64,000 nucleotides of DNA from assembly GCF_009017415.1 (NCBI RefSeq), contig NC_092408.1:2232001-2296000 (forward strand), written 5' to 3'. Within the stretch, counting starts at the first letter, position 1. Each line of letters opens with the position of its first letter. Below are positions 22,970 through 34,608 of this stretch, in pieces. Below the pieces are notes generated by a model that was not told where the DNA came from, searched no databases, and saw only the letters and a list, made by a program, of their open reading frames with translations. The position numbers and the translations under genes were made by a program. Origin of the DNA: Aspergillus flavus (Eukaryota; Ascomycota; Eurotiomycetes; Eurotiales; Aspergillaceae).

Positions 22970-23362
22970 CGACAAGACGCGAGACGGAGAAAAGAGAATA
23001 AAAGAAAACGGAATCCGTTGCGGTTAAGCACGTTGTTTGGTATAAATTCAATTGAACCCGTACGGAGTGTTTTGTTTCTTATTTCTCTCCGCATTGGGAA
23101 AATCCGGGGTCTCGGCATATAAATCACTGTTTCAGGTCTTAAATGATCTCAATCCTCACACGGCATTTAAATACACATATATACACATCTCAAGGTAGAC
23201 AATGTTATTGTGGAATATCGTTACACTAAAATTTTTGGAAACAATGAAAATCTCCCCTTTTCCTCCAGCATGCAAATGCTACAAAAATTCAAATGATTAT
23301 GTCCCGCATAAAAACGCCGATACCAGGCAATCAATTAGACAATGACAGGGTCGTATAGTACC
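22970..23362. other. Intergenic: SDR promoter and VPS45 3' flank
   Basis: Both genes are read leftwards. The 393 bases are AT-rich (23130-23330). No gene is seen. Confidence 0.5.
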
Positions 23363-25271
23363 CTAGCGCGTGATCTCCCTCCGCAGCCGTCCAGCGGCAC
23401 TAGAGGGAGCGGGCTCTGGCCAGCCGCTCACAGCGTCATCAACCTCCTCCAGGAAACTCGTGCTGTTGTGTATGCTTGTACCTGCAAGAACCACTCGTAC
23501 TCCAGGCGAACTGGCATTCACCTGAGCCACCATCTTGGCTTCTTCATAAGTTGCGCCGCCCACCATAAAAATGATTATATCCTGGGGTTTATCTCGGATG
23601 TGACCTCCACTCTCGAGGAATGGATACTGTAGCTCCTTCAGCCGGCCCTTGATCAAATTTTGAAGAGTGGCTTCCAGGCGTGGTGAGTGTTGGGTGTAGA
23701 CATTTTCCACACCTTTCAGCCCTTTGAACCGATCTCGAGCACCAGAGAAAAAGGAAGTCGACTCGAACAGGTCCGAGAAACCTCCAGCAACTGGCGGAGC
23801 CTGAAGAGAATGGTGGTAGGCAAGTAACTTGGGAATCGTATTCACTTTGTACGACGGTACATTTCCCGCGGTGACCAGTAAATCAAGCAGAATCGGCAGA
23901 GCATTATTCGGTTGTTTTTCGTATCGAATAGCATATAGTGCCACTAGACGTATCTTATTTTCGGCCGCCACCGATGGCAGTTGTATTATCCGTTGTAGAT
24001 TCTAAGCAGCCAGTCAGCATCATGTCCACAACCATCTCTAGCTCGTTCAGGTCCCAACATACCTTGAGGTCACTAGCATGGTTTTCGTTACAAGCTAAGC
24101 TTTGTTCTAATTCGCTGACATCGAGGAGATCATCCTCACCGACTCGCCGGCTGAGCTCCCCAACCAGAGTAACGTGTTTGCTGACGTTTCCAGAAAGCTT
24201 GCGAAACTCTGGATAATCCTCCACGAACCGCTTCATATCCGCAATCGACTCGATATTCATGGTGTTCTTAGTTTTTACCTGATACTGCTCCACGTATTCT
24301 TTGATATTCTGACCCAAATCGCCGAAGTTTTGGTACATATTTTTCTTAAAGAAAGGATCTTGATCTTGCGAGAGGACAATTTCTCGAAGCTCTGGTCGGA
24401 TTTCTGGTACGTCTCGAAGGTCAACCCTTCCGTTGTGAATACCCATCAATTCATGAACCATCGCTTGGTACGTCCACTGGGTCAATAAAGGTGTGATAGG
24501 ATCATCACGTCGGTCTAGAACTAAAAGAATTGGCGGCGTATCGGTCTTGCGAAAATTGAACAATTGCTCTTCCTGAGTCAACTGATACCGAACTTCAGTG
24601 GCCAGCTTCTTAGCCAGCAAACTATTTTTCTCGTAGCGTATCAATGGATTTTTTTTCAAAGCTAACAGGATAGATATTACGCCCTCTGTGGCTCTCTGCA
24701 GTGCATCTGCATTCCACAGGTCTGGAGAATGACTCCACAATCGCTGTTGAGGGAAGCCGAGATTTAAGGAACACAGATCCGGATTGATCACTATGAAGTC
24801 TGCAAAATGTTCCTGCACCGCACGCACCACTTCATGACTGTCTGCTTCAGCGAGGCGCTCAAGCGACGATTTGCGAATGATGTTGCTGAGGTAGATGTAA
24901 TACTCGCCGTACTTGGGTTCACGAAGCTCATCGATCAAGAGTTGAATGGAGCTGGCGGATGGACGCACGAAACAGAGGCAGCGCAAATGCCGCATTTTCT
25001 CTCGAGCCGCATTATCTAGTCGATCGATCAGGTATACTTCATGATTCAGCAGGGCGGACTGGGTGATGGCTGTCGACACAATAGTGACCTATCCATGGCA
25101 AATTAGACCACATCCTCTTGATAGGTAGGTAACCTAGAAGTGGAGCCCCACCGTCTCACTATCCAAAAGCAAGATCTTCATCTTGGCCGACGTTGAAGAG
25201 CCCGATGTCGAAGGATCCCCCGCCGTGACCATCTTGGAGATATACCCCGAAACCGCCGCGACGACGTCCAT
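23363..25271 (-). CDS. VPS45: Sec1/Munc18-family protein Vps45
   Basis: Three exons (25271-25152, 25088-24063, 24001-23363; introns 63 and 61 bases) encode 594 residues, typical for Vps45. The start MDVVAAVSGYISKMV is followed across intron 1 by LLLDSETVTIVSTAITQ. Family landmarks include ILLVLDRRDDPITPLLTQW, TYQAMVHELMGI and NVYTQHSPRLEATL. Near the C-terminus is DIIIFMVGGATYEEAKMV, the last strand-helix of SM proteins. Vps45 binds the Tlg2/Pep12 syntaxins and permits vesicle fusion at Golgi and endosomes, so it acts in the same route as Vps55 and Trs120 in this window. The gene is divergent from ALE1. Confidence 0.96.
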
Positions 25272-25724
25272 GGTGAGCGTAAACCGCCCCGAGGAGGCGT
25301 TAGAGGATCACAAACGGGGACAAGTGCGAGGGAAGTAAGTTAGTCACAAATAAATCTTGAGTATCTCCGATAAGAGACAATTGATAAGGTACGAAATAAG
25401 TGTGAACACTGAAGTACTCGTCGTCGTCGTTGTTGCTGAAAGGTGGTGTGGATCTCAGGAAGCGACCCGCCAAACACTCTCTCCGCCTACCAAGTATGAT
25501 GGCATTAAGTTAAATGTGGCATGTGATTTCTGTTGATGTTCCTCAACCATATGGCATTTTCATGAACCTTTTTTCCTTCTTTGCCTTACCCAACAACTTC
25601 TCAATATCGCGCGTCTCCTCAATGTCGTCCATACTCGTCTAAACCCTATTCAGAGCTTGTCTCCCTATTCATCCTCCGTCTTTCTTTCTTTCTTTCTATT
25701 TTAAACTTCTTTTTGTGCTGCAAG
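25272..25724. promoter_or_regulatory. Divergent promoter between VPS45 and ALE1
   Basis: This 453-base stretch lies between two start codons. A pyrimidine-rich leader ends in a TTTC microsatellite at 25681-25697, just before the ALE1 ATG. No further motif is claimed. Confidence 0.5.
25681..25697 (+). repeat. (TTTC)n microsatellite in the ALE1 leader
   Basis: Four tandem TTTC units plus one base, within a longer pyrimidine-rich leader. Confidence 0.8.
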
Positions 25725-27582
25725 ATGCTACCATACGTAGATCTCCGTGAGCTTCTCCGCCAGTTTAACGTCCGCTAAGTTCAGTATCGGACAGCACTGA
25801 CATGCTGCCTTTTAACTTCTAGTTTTTGAGTATCCTGCAAATCTTACAGGGGCTTCCGTTGATGAACGTAAGGTCTTCCCCTGGCTTCATACCTCGTCCG
25901 CATCGCTAAACTGTCACCTCTATCGCTTTAGTGAAGCTTATTGCGTCATTCCTACTCTCCTACCCTCTGGCCGCACTATTGAAAAGAATCCCAGACGCCC
26001 AACCCTGGAAGAAGAATGCATTCATAATTGCTGTTTCTTTATTCTATCTTGTAGGCCTGTTTGACCTCTGGGACGGCCTCCGGACGCTAGCCTACAGTGC
26101 GGCCGGTATCTACGCGATTGCCTATTATATTGATGGGTCATTGATGCCATGGATTGGGTTCATCTTCTTGATGGGTCATATGTCCATCAGTCACATCTAT
26201 CGGCAAATAATAGACGATGCACACGTAACTGATATTACCGGAGCCCAGATGGTGCTCGTCATGAAGCTTTCATCGTTCTGCTGGAATGTTCATGACGGCC
26301 GTTTGTCCCAGGAACAGCTTTCAGACCCTCAAAAGTACGCCGCGATCAAAGACTTTCCCGGCATTCTGGACTATCTAGGATATGTGCTGTTCTTTCCGTC
26401 ACTTTTTGCTGGCCCGTCTTTCGAATATGTCGATTATCGCCGCTGGATCGACACCACGCTCTTCGATGTGCCACCGGGGACGGACCCTTCGAAGGTCCCT
26501 CCGACTCGAAAGAAGCGTAAGATCCCTCGGAGTGGGACCCCTGCCGCCAAAAAGGCGTTGGCTGGGTTAGGGTGGATTCTTGCATTCCTGCAGCTCGGGT
26601 CGCTCTACAACCAAGAATTAGTCCTCGACGAGACATTCATGCAGTATTCCTTCGTGCAACGGGTATGGATCCTACACATGCTCGGCTTTACCGCCCGACT
26701 GAAATATTACGGAGTGTGGTACCTCACAGAAGGTGCCTGTGTTCTATCTGGCATGGGATACAATGGCTTCGATCCTAAGTCGGGGAAAGTGTTTTGGAAC
26801 CGGCTCGAGAATGTCGACCCATGGAGCCTCGAAACTGCTCAAAATTCCCACGGCTACTTGGGGAGCTGGAACAAAAACACCAACCATTGGTTGCGAAACT
26901 ATGTTTACCTACGCGTCACTCCTAAGGGGAAGAAACCTGGCTTCCGGGCCAGTCTCGCTACGTTCGTCACCAGTGCATTCTGGCATGGATTTTACCCTGG
27001 ATATTATCTGACCTTTGTTTTGGGATCATTTATCCAAACTGTAGCTAAGAGTACGTGCCACATGTCTCCATTGGAAAAACTTCTTTCTGATCAGTTTTCA
27101 CAGATTTCCGTCGCCACGTTCGGCCATTTTTCCTCACTCCTGATGGCAGCCGGCCCACTGCTTACAAGAAATACTATGATATTGCCAGCTATGTTGTGAC
27201 CCAGCTCACTTTGTCATTTGCCGTCATGCCTTTCATCTTCCTATCTTTCGGTGATTCGATCAAGGTCTGGCATAGCGTCTATTTCTATGGCATTGTTGGT
27301 AATATCGTATCACTTGCTTTCTTCGTCAGTCCCGCCAGAGGGTTGCTTCTCAAAAAGCTGAAAGCGCGCAATAAACCTCACGTCCCCCGAGCGGTCAGCT
27401 CGGAGAACATACGACAACCAACTTTGGGTCTACCAAACGATGCAATCCAGGAATTCGATGACGCAGTTCAGGAAATCAGGGCCGAAATCGAATCCAGGCA
27501 GAGACGAGGCAGCTTAGCTCATATGCCTATAGGCGATGAATTGAAGGCTGCCGTCGAAGATAAAATAGGCCGAGGGCATTAA
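25725..27582 (+). CDS. ALE1: MBOAT lysophospholipid acyltransferase (Ale1/Slc4/LPCAT type)
   Basis: Four exons (25725-25746, 25823-25867, 25932-27050, 27104-27582) encode 554 residues. Many hydrophobic segments mark a polytopic membrane protein of the endoplasmic reticulum. The MBOAT active-site motif is present: SAFWHGFYPGYYLTF with the likely catalytic His near residue 374, preceded by NTNHWLRNYVYLR with its conserved Asn. Ale1 re-acylates lysophospholipids with broad head-group range. The soluble tail of about 90 residues is charged. Exons 1 and 2 are tiny (22 and 45 bases), and I accepted them because they rebuild MLPYVDLLFEYPANLTGASV in frame with standard splice sites. A near-perfect 22-base palindrome starts 21 bases after the stop. 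Confidence 0.94.
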
Positions 27583-27602
27583 GTAGCAATGCGATTCTCG
27601 CG

Positions 27603-27624
27603 CTAGTCGATTATAATCAACTAG
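27603..27624. repeat. Near-perfect 22-base palindrome after ALE1
   Basis: CTAGT at 27603-27607 pairs with ACTAG at 27620-27624, and GATTATAATC at 27609-27618 is itself palindromic. Only one base pair of eleven fails. It may fold in the 3' UTR. Confidence 0.7.
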
Positions 27625-28479
27625 CTAGAGTCCTCGTGTCATGTCGAGCGAGCAGTTTAATATACAGTCGTTTTCAGGGGAGGATTATGACGGTACTTTA
27701 TAGACTTGTTATCGTTTAGGAGGAACATTTGGACCTCACGCTGTTCGCTTGCGATGGGTGTTCACTCTTCTTGGACACTTCTTCCGGCCACCCTACCCCT
27801 CCATGAAGTTTTTTATACAAGATCTTATTCTTATATTTGTTTTTCTTTTTGTGGCGCTATCGGCAATTCTGACTCACTTTTAGAGCCATCTAGAGTTGAA
27901 ACGTCAACACATCTGCATATAAGTCCATTTATAGAACTTAATTCTACTGCAAATATTTATCACGTAGCTGGTAGCAAATGGAAGGTCGGCATGCCTCCGC
28001 GTATACTCGTAACTATGGCTGGTTTGATGTGTAAATTTTCTGGTCTCGAATTCATAATGAAAGCATGTATAAATAAATACATGGAAGAAGTGAATATACA
28101 GATTTTTATATAACAAACAGGACATATATCCATAATCTGTCGTAAAACCCCAATTAATCCAGCGCTACGTGCTCCAGACATGGACTTCCCCTCAATCTAC
28201 TGATATCTGGGAAGTCGTCCGAAAGAGAGCACAAACACGTAATAGAATTAGAGCTGAAAGCGAATGATAAAGAAGCATTATGCGCATCACGTCGTGCAGT
28301 CGTGTCGAGTAGTATAACCGAATAGGTGCAAGCAGCCAAAGTGAAGTAGAAAGGTTAAGGAAGCGGCGAGGGTATCAAAAGGCGGAAGGAAGGCATCGAG
28401 AGGTAAGGTAGAGTAGAAGAAATCGACTCCCAGAAAGCAACAATGAGGATCGAAGTCCGATCTAGTCGAAAAGCTCAGG

Positions 28480-28507
28480 AAAAAAAAAAAAAAAAAAAAA
28501 AAAAAAA
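28480..28507 (+). repeat. Poly(A) tract, 28 bases
   Basis: Unbroken A run on the plus strand. Its exact length is uncertain, as with any long homopolymer. Confidence 0.85.
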
Positions 28508-28576
28508 CGAAGTAGAAATAGCAACCAGCATGGCCAGTGGCCAAGGTCGAAAGACAGGTTGTAGCGCGTTGATGGA

Positions 28577-30762
28577 CTAGAAGCCCACCTTCGTTCCCAC
28601 AACAGCCAGTGTGATCTGCAACGAATATTAGTAAGAGTGATTGGCACACGCGAACGAATACCCACAATAATTGTAATGATCACCAGTCCCAGAGGAATCA
28701 TCCATCGATTAAGATTCCTCCACCACCTAGCGTTTTCGTACCGTTTCCGTTCAAGGTCGAGAACTCGCATTTGAAGTGTCTTTTCACGTCCAGGCTCACT
28801 ATCTTCCTGCAAGATCATTTCCGGTTTAGGGGGCAAGGGAAGAAAGGCTGCTATAAGCCAGGCTGAAGAAAAGACAAGTAAGCACCAAAGCTGCGATTTC
28901 CATGTTCGGGTACACGTACCAAGTGGGAATACGAAGCCCAAGCAAAAAGACCATACTTGTATATTTCTGCGTCCGAGGAAAGGCTCTGTTCGGGAATCCA
29001 TGGACGGAGCCCCCCATGCACTCCCTCTCGGGCGAACGTTACGTCGATCGGGGTACAAATGCGGGGACCAGCTGTGTCGCAATTGATGGCGGGAGTGCCC
29101 GGGTCTCTCTGCAACCTCGGGGCCCTTCACCCAATGGCTCCGAGGGTCGCGTGGGTCAGGTTTGCTCATCCATCGTATGCTTCGTCCCGTTTCGTTGGTA
29201 CGTGTTCTCGGGCGAGTAGCGGCGGTCGTTAAACGATGGAGGGGGTTGGAGTTGGGAGTTGTCGGACGTGCTGAAGATGGACGACTGCCTTCCACTAAAG
29301 AAAGTGCGGAGCCCACTGGTTGCCCATAGTACATTTTGGCCCAAGTAGGCAGCACGTTGAAGGCCAAACTTGAACTAGTGCCTGGCCGCTTTGTACTGCG
29401 AACACTGCTCTGTCTCGATCCGGATGAGTGGCTACTCGGCACCGCGGGGTTTGCAGGACGGGCTGGAAGGCTGGAAACATCGTCCAAGTATTCATCTCCG
29501 TCTGTACTATTGATTAACCACACCGAAGAAGACGTTGGTCTCTGACGGACATGCGCCGCAGTAGGCCTAGATGGCTCCGGAGTGTTCTCAGCACGATCGG
29601 CCGGAGAAGCTGACCTCGAATCATACTCAGCAGACCATCGAGATGTGACTGTAGACAAATGCGACTTGAAGTGCTCCGAGGCACCGTCCGCCGTGGTCTC
29701 ATGCTGGGTGTTGTCCAGTGAGTCTGCAGAGTGCGAGACGTCTACCCTTGAGCTCGCCGACGATGGCGCATGGATGGTTGGATATTGCAGAAATACGCCG
29801 CTATCCACAATCGCTTGAATATCTGAGGAAGGATCGCTGCGCGAGGAAGAAGTAATGGACCGAGAGTGGCTCCGTTCACGTGCGCGGGTGGAATTTGAGC
29901 GCGCTGATGGACCTTGATACGGCGGATTGGAACGAAAGGAGTAAGAGCGTGAGCTTGACTGTTCGGAAGATGAGCCATGGGTCCAGGGAGCGGCTCCTAT
30001 ATACCTGATCACAGTTCCCAGTGAATTCAGAGAAGAAAGCGAGTTTGACCGAGAGCCACTGTCTGGGTTGGATGATGCCCCAATTGGGACAAAATTCAAA
30101 CTTGAACTGTCAAGCGCAACAAAATTTGGACTGGATGACGGCCCAATTGGTACTACATTGGGGCTAGAATTGCTTGATGCAGCGTTTGCAGGGTGTGGCG
30201 GTTGACCGGATGACGTGTCGGAAACTACGGTCTTGATCGTTGGAGCAGCTCCAGGTAGCGTATTTGGTTCCTCGTCCGAGTACGAAACATCATCCGATTT
30301 GAACTCGACTTCTCTATGCTCAGTGGGACCAGATTCAGGAAGAGAGGACTTGCTGGAGGCAGGGTCATCCTCCCATACCTGGGGTGGAGTGTTTGCAGCG
30401 TCGAAGGTCGAAGATAAGTCCCATGGATCACCAGTAGATTGCTCAATCAAACTGCTATCTAGAATGTGGCTGATTTCTGTTGACAGTGTCGCGCTGGATT
30501 CATTCGGCATCTCCTCAACGTGAAACCTAGAGTCCGGGATAAACTCTTGACCTTTCCCTGGTCGTGGCAAGAGAATGTGTTCTGGTTTGGTCGGGTACGG
30601 AGTTGCAGTGTAAACATCGCATTCGTCCTCCTGGCCATTGTGCTTGTCACTAACAGCTCGTAGGGATTGTGGTGGTGAAACCTCGTTCGTTTGAGAAGAA
30701 GTGCGCTCATGAAGAGCCCTCCGTCCGGGAGACGAGGTAGTGGAAGATCCAGTTGAGCGCAT
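28577..30762 (-). CDS. Serine-rich protein with a two-helix C-terminal membrane tail, function unknown
   Basis: Three exons (30762-28920, 28862-28666, 28615-28577; introns 57 and 50 bases) encode 692 residues. About 600 residues are low-complexity Ser/Pro/Thr-rich, with tandem units such as NFVALDSS / NFVPIGAS near residue 215. The tail has one hydrophobic segment (WSFCLGFVFPLAWLIAAFLP), a charged loop with ERKRYENARWWRNLNRW, and a second segment (IPLGLVIITIIITLAVVG) close to the C-terminus TKVGF. The introns are required to keep both membrane segments in frame. I recognise this as a conserved type of fungal serine-rich protein but know no function for it. The long disordered part suggests a phosphorylated, cytosol-facing domain on a membrane anchor. 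This is inference. Confidence 0.8.
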
Positions 30763-31480
30763 GTTGTTGGGCTGATGATTAGTTCATTATCAGGAAGTAC
30801 CAGTTGCAGAAGTGTTTATGATATAAAGAAGGGGGTCACAAAAACATATGTTTCTATTGACGAATGAAGAAAAAGAAGAAGAAGAAGAATCCCAAGTTCC
30901 AGGCTTGAGATCGTAGAATGGTAAAATAAAAGCGATCAATAATATCAATGGCTGCTTGTCTATACGTAAAAAGAACGACGGCAGATTTGGTCTATGAAGC
31001 AAGCGATCGACGGCTGCTGGTGTTGTTGTTTTGTTGTTGGTCTATTATTTTTCTGTGATGCAATAAAGAATGTGTCGACACACAAGCGACGTCAAATGAG
31101 CGACAGGCGCGTCCAACGGGACGTAACATTAAAGGAGCGTGGAGCCGGCAGTTGAAGAATCGTGGAAACTTAGATTAGCTGAGTCATGCCGACCGTGGAA
31201 AAGAGAGCGTTGAACCGAGACCAGAAAGCACCGAAAAACGTTTCCAAACGAGCGACGAAACCCTGAACGACTGGAAGAGAAAAAACCAAGACTTGAAACG
31301 AGGCAGTTATGCAAAGCAGGTCCCAGTGGTAATATTTAAACAGCCCCCGGAATTCTGTTGTCTAGCGGCGGTGAACGATGTGAGCCTAAGGTCTGGAACA
31401 GGAAAAGGATTCGTCCAGGGGCATGCAAGCTGCACGCTCTAGAGCAGTATCTGAAACAGCTCAATTAGTGGGGGGAAATA

Positions 31481-31482
<2 letters not shown>

Positions 31483-31516
<34 letters not shown>
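31483..31516 (+). repeat. Poly(A) tract, 34 bases
   Basis: Unbroken A run on the plus strand in the divergent region upstream of the serine-rich gene. Length is uncertain. Confidence 0.85.
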
Positions 31517-31517
<1 letters not shown>

Positions 31518-32596
31518 CAAAGAAGCAGGAATTGACCTGCAGTTCGTTCGCTAAACTGAATTGCCCTGTCGATCGCGTGAGAAGGTAATTGGCCCGCGGT
31601 TCAGTCGCAACTCGCCAGGGGGTCTGGATCGCTTGTTTTGCATCGGAAGGTCCTTTTGTCATTACTCCGTAGGTTCCAAAACATGTAGCGATCTTCAAGA
31701 TTTAGTTCTAAGAATAATTCATAATTCATAATTCTCACTGTCACAAATAGTGTGCCGAGCGATCCGGAAATTAGGAGTTGAATTCGAGGCTCGAGGTCAT
31801 TTCGTTTAGTGTTGATCGGGTTGAGACTAAGAGTGGAGGGGGCTCAAAGCCTTAAACACTTCAGCCCATTGTTAATGTTGGGGGTCAAAATTAGGAGGGC
31901 GCAACGAAACCCAGTTGGCTGGCTAGTAGTATTAGTGAGGGACATATGCAAGGCCCCTCCACTGTGCATTACTAGAGTGTTGCATTCGTACGCAGCAGCA
32001 TGTTCCTGTATGCTGTAGGGATCTCGTCACATTATCTCAGAGCCTAAAGCTTCTTAGTAAGTCTCCACGAGGATGGCCGTCCCGATTGTGACCAATCCGA
32101 ACGGTGGAGTTCCAGGCCTTGGGGAACAAAATGAACTGGAGGTCGATCCACTAGGGCAACTGTGGCTGAGCGAGTCAGAGAAAGCCGAGGTTTCCAGAAT
32201 GTCTCATTGGTAGCAGAAAGGGGGGAATTGTCTCTTTGTCAATTCGTGCAAGCCAATAATCGCACGAGGCTCGCCATAATTCCTAACGAGACAAAGCGAA
32301 GGATCGTCCCAGAGCTGCCAACTCAGCAGAAGTGGGGTCGGTCAGATTGACGGCGTTAGTGAACACGAGTTACCGTTGTTTCTTAAAAGATTTTGGCTGA
32401 CGAATTGTGAGACTCAATGATGCATCTAATAGATAGAAATATGGCAAATGAGGGGCGGGATGTCATTCCAATGCATGGAATATCCTTCATTGTACAGTAA
32501 AGAGGTACGTTGAAATAGGATTCGGATTGTAGTCCCTTGGGTCCAGTGACCGTACTGTATCCATGGCACATGATAAGAGACGATCCAACGGAACAG

Positions 32597-32625
32597 TACT
32601 CCGTACATGAAAGTCTTACGGAGTA
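32597..32625. repeat. Inverted pair of the word TACTCCGTA upstream of RCE1
   Basis: TACTCCGTA at 32597-32605 and its exact reverse complement at 32617-32625 are separated by 11 bases. They could fold as a 9-bp hairpin or bind a dimeric factor. Confidence 0.75.
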
Positions 32626-32875
32626 TGTGTACGTAGTGTTAATGCCTTCAGAATCAGGCAAACAGAAACCAACTTCTGTTTTCTTTGTCTTTCCATCGAT
32701 TATCATCGTCAACGACCTCCAGGAGGATCGTCATTTCAACACCCCTGATGCACTTTGCTACATTACGTGGTCAAACTCTTGTATAACAAATCGATACATT
32801 ATTCCTCCAACGTCGGGCTCGCTCAGTAATTCTACCGTCGACGTCAAGCTATTGGTAAAACTCAGGTTAATAGCT

Positions 32876-34160
32876 ATGGCCCCTATCAATATCCTGGCGC
32901 GTCTAAAGACGCTCTACGCCAAAAGCTACGGTAGGCCCGGCAATCGGAAATGATCTCGTTTATTTCTAACCGTTCGTCTTCAGATGAACCGGTCATTTCG
33001 GCCCAGACGGCAGCTTTCTTCTCGGTAGGCATCTGCACCCGTCTTAGCGCTTCCCCAAACAAACATCTATAAAAATAGCATCATTGTAACCTAGGAAAGG
33101 GGCAACTTTCACCCCCCTAAAAGGACTTTGGGTTTCACAGCTGATGAGCATAGTTCGTTTCAGAATTAGCTGACAAAATCTTGCAGATCTGTCTGACATT
33201 AGTCTATGTGGTCCCATTCTATGTCTCTTCTACCACTCGGCCATCTCCCACTCTCAGCCGAGATGCGCCGTCCGTGATCCGGGCTAGAATTAAGGCTGTG
33301 ACTCTATCTTGCGTCGGGAGTACCTTAGCTGTCTCATGGCTGATCATCGCCAAGGGCAATGTCTCTCTACTTGAGGCACTCAGATTTCTTGGGTGGTGGC
33401 CTGTAGGATTTGCGGAGGTTCTCCGCAGCTTGTTGCTAACCGCCATTCTGTTCGCCGGGCCCCTCTTCGAGCGAGGGATTGCCGAAGGTGAGTGGAGAGA
33501 TTGGATCAAAGGGAATAGGATCCCCGAAACCCTTCGCGGGTGGATCGGATGGAGAAATTACGTCGCTGTGAGTCAAATCCAAAGGCCCAAATCTGATAGC
33601 TAGCCTTCAACTCACAATATCCATATCTACAGGGCCCGGTCACTGAAGAGGTCATGTTTCGCTCCGCCATCATACCTCTCCATATACTCGCCAAGGTATC
33701 TCCAGGGCGCATCGTGTTTACAGCCCCTCTATATTTCGGGATTGCCCATGTACATCATTTTTATGAATTCCGTCTAACTCACCCGGACACCTCAGTCCTA
33801 GCGGCGCTGCTCAGATCGGTCTTTCAATTTGGCTATACCACCATCTTCGGGTGGTATGCAACTTTCATCTACCTGCGTACAGGATCTCTACTAGCTGTCA
33901 TCCTCGCTCACGCATTCTGCAATTGGTGCGGACTTCCTCGTCTTTGGGGAAGAGTTGAGGCCGGGGTTCCGCTCGGACCACCATTAGTTAAAGGCAAAAA
34001 CGATACAGACCGGGGGCCGGTTTACGCGTATAACCAACTCGGCATTGGCTGGACCATCGCGTACTATGCAATTCTCGTTGGAGGGGCCACTAGCTTCTAT
34101 TATACTCTATGGCCTCTAACGGAGTCTTCTAGCGCTTTGGTTACATTTACAGGGCCTTGA
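32876..34160 (+). CDS. RCE1: CAAX prenyl endopeptidase (type II CAAX protease, Rce1)
   Basis: Four exons (32876-32930, 32984-33024, 33187-33567, 33633-34160) encode 334 residues. The hydrophobic protein has several membrane helices. It carries the ABI/CAAX protease motifs: EEVMFR at residues 164-169 with the catalytic Glu-Glu and Arg, FGIAHVHHFYEF, and AHAFCNWCG. Rce1 cuts the last three residues from prenylated CAAX proteins such as Ras, a-factor-type pheromones and Rho GTPases in the endoplasmic reticulum membrane. The first two exons restore MAPINILARLKTLYAKSYDE and PVISAQTAAFFS in frame. An inverted TACTCCGTA pair lies 251-279 bases upstream of the ATG. AIM32 follows on the same strand 448 bases downstream. 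Confidence 0.94.
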
Positions 34161-34608
34161 GAAGAGAAGATAGGCGGGTCATAGCCGCGTAATGTATGAG
34201 CCTATGCGATGTAAATGTGATGGTCTGTACATGTAATTGTTACATTGTAATCATGACAAGCTTCACGCGGCGTCAATATTCTTCTCTTCTCCTTCCGCCT
34301 CTTTGTGACTACAAGAGATGGTTCATTTCTGTATATTGTACCTCATACACATAAATATGTTGGTGTCCTTCGGGTCCAATTTCAGACCACTTGATTGATT
34401 GATAATACAATCGAATTCCCGTTATCTCCGATGCGGCCTCGGAAATTCGGGAATTTATCCCTTCTCGACACAAGCTCCGACTTTCAAAAACAGCGACCGC
34501 GTTGGCAGACCAACCAAGACATGTAAAGAACTGTGGAAGGTGTGCGATTTTTGAGCAATCCCCAGCATATCACCAGGTCGAGGCACAGTTGAAATAATTT
34601 TGTCAATC
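34161..34608. other. Intergenic: RCE1 3' flank and AIM32 promoter
   Basis: This 448-base stretch lies between tandem rightward genes and is AT-rich at 34320-34430. No gene is seen. Confidence 0.5.

Larger units (their letters stand above)
27583..28576. other. Intergenic: convergent 3' ends of ALE1 and the serine-rich gene
   Basis: This 994-base stretch lies between two stop codons. It holds a palindrome at 27603-27624 and, at 28480-28507, a run of 28 A residues (T on the strand of the serine-rich gene, so in its 3' UTR). The middle (27880-28130) is AT-rich. No gene is seen. Confidence 0.6.
30763..32875. promoter_or_regulatory. Divergent intergenic region between the serine-rich gene and RCE1
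   Basis: This 2.1 kb stretch is long for this window. It holds a run of 34 A residues at 31483-31516, TGAGTCA at 31180-31186, and three copies of the TACTCCGTA/TACGGAGTA word (31663-31671, 32597-32605, 32617-32625). The last two copies form a perfect inverted repeat about 250 bases before the RCE1 ATG. Short open frames, including a 46-codon one at 32073-32213, have no support as genes. Confidence 0.55.

Noticed and set aside
31309..31530. Possible target-site duplication (GCAAAG...CAGG) around the 34-A run, hinting at a retroposed element
   Set aside because: The two flanks differ by an insertion and the repeat is too short. The 170 bases between show no element features.
32073..32213. 46-codon ORF starting MAVPIVTNPNGG upstream of RCE1
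   Set aside because: It has an acceptable look but no motif, no splice evidence and no leader. A frame of this length is expected by chance.
33569..33575. TGAGTCA in RCE1 intron 3, and another near 52944 in MSS1 coding sequence
   Set aside because: The first is part of a GTGAGTCA splice donor and the second is coding. Both illustrate the chance rate of this word.
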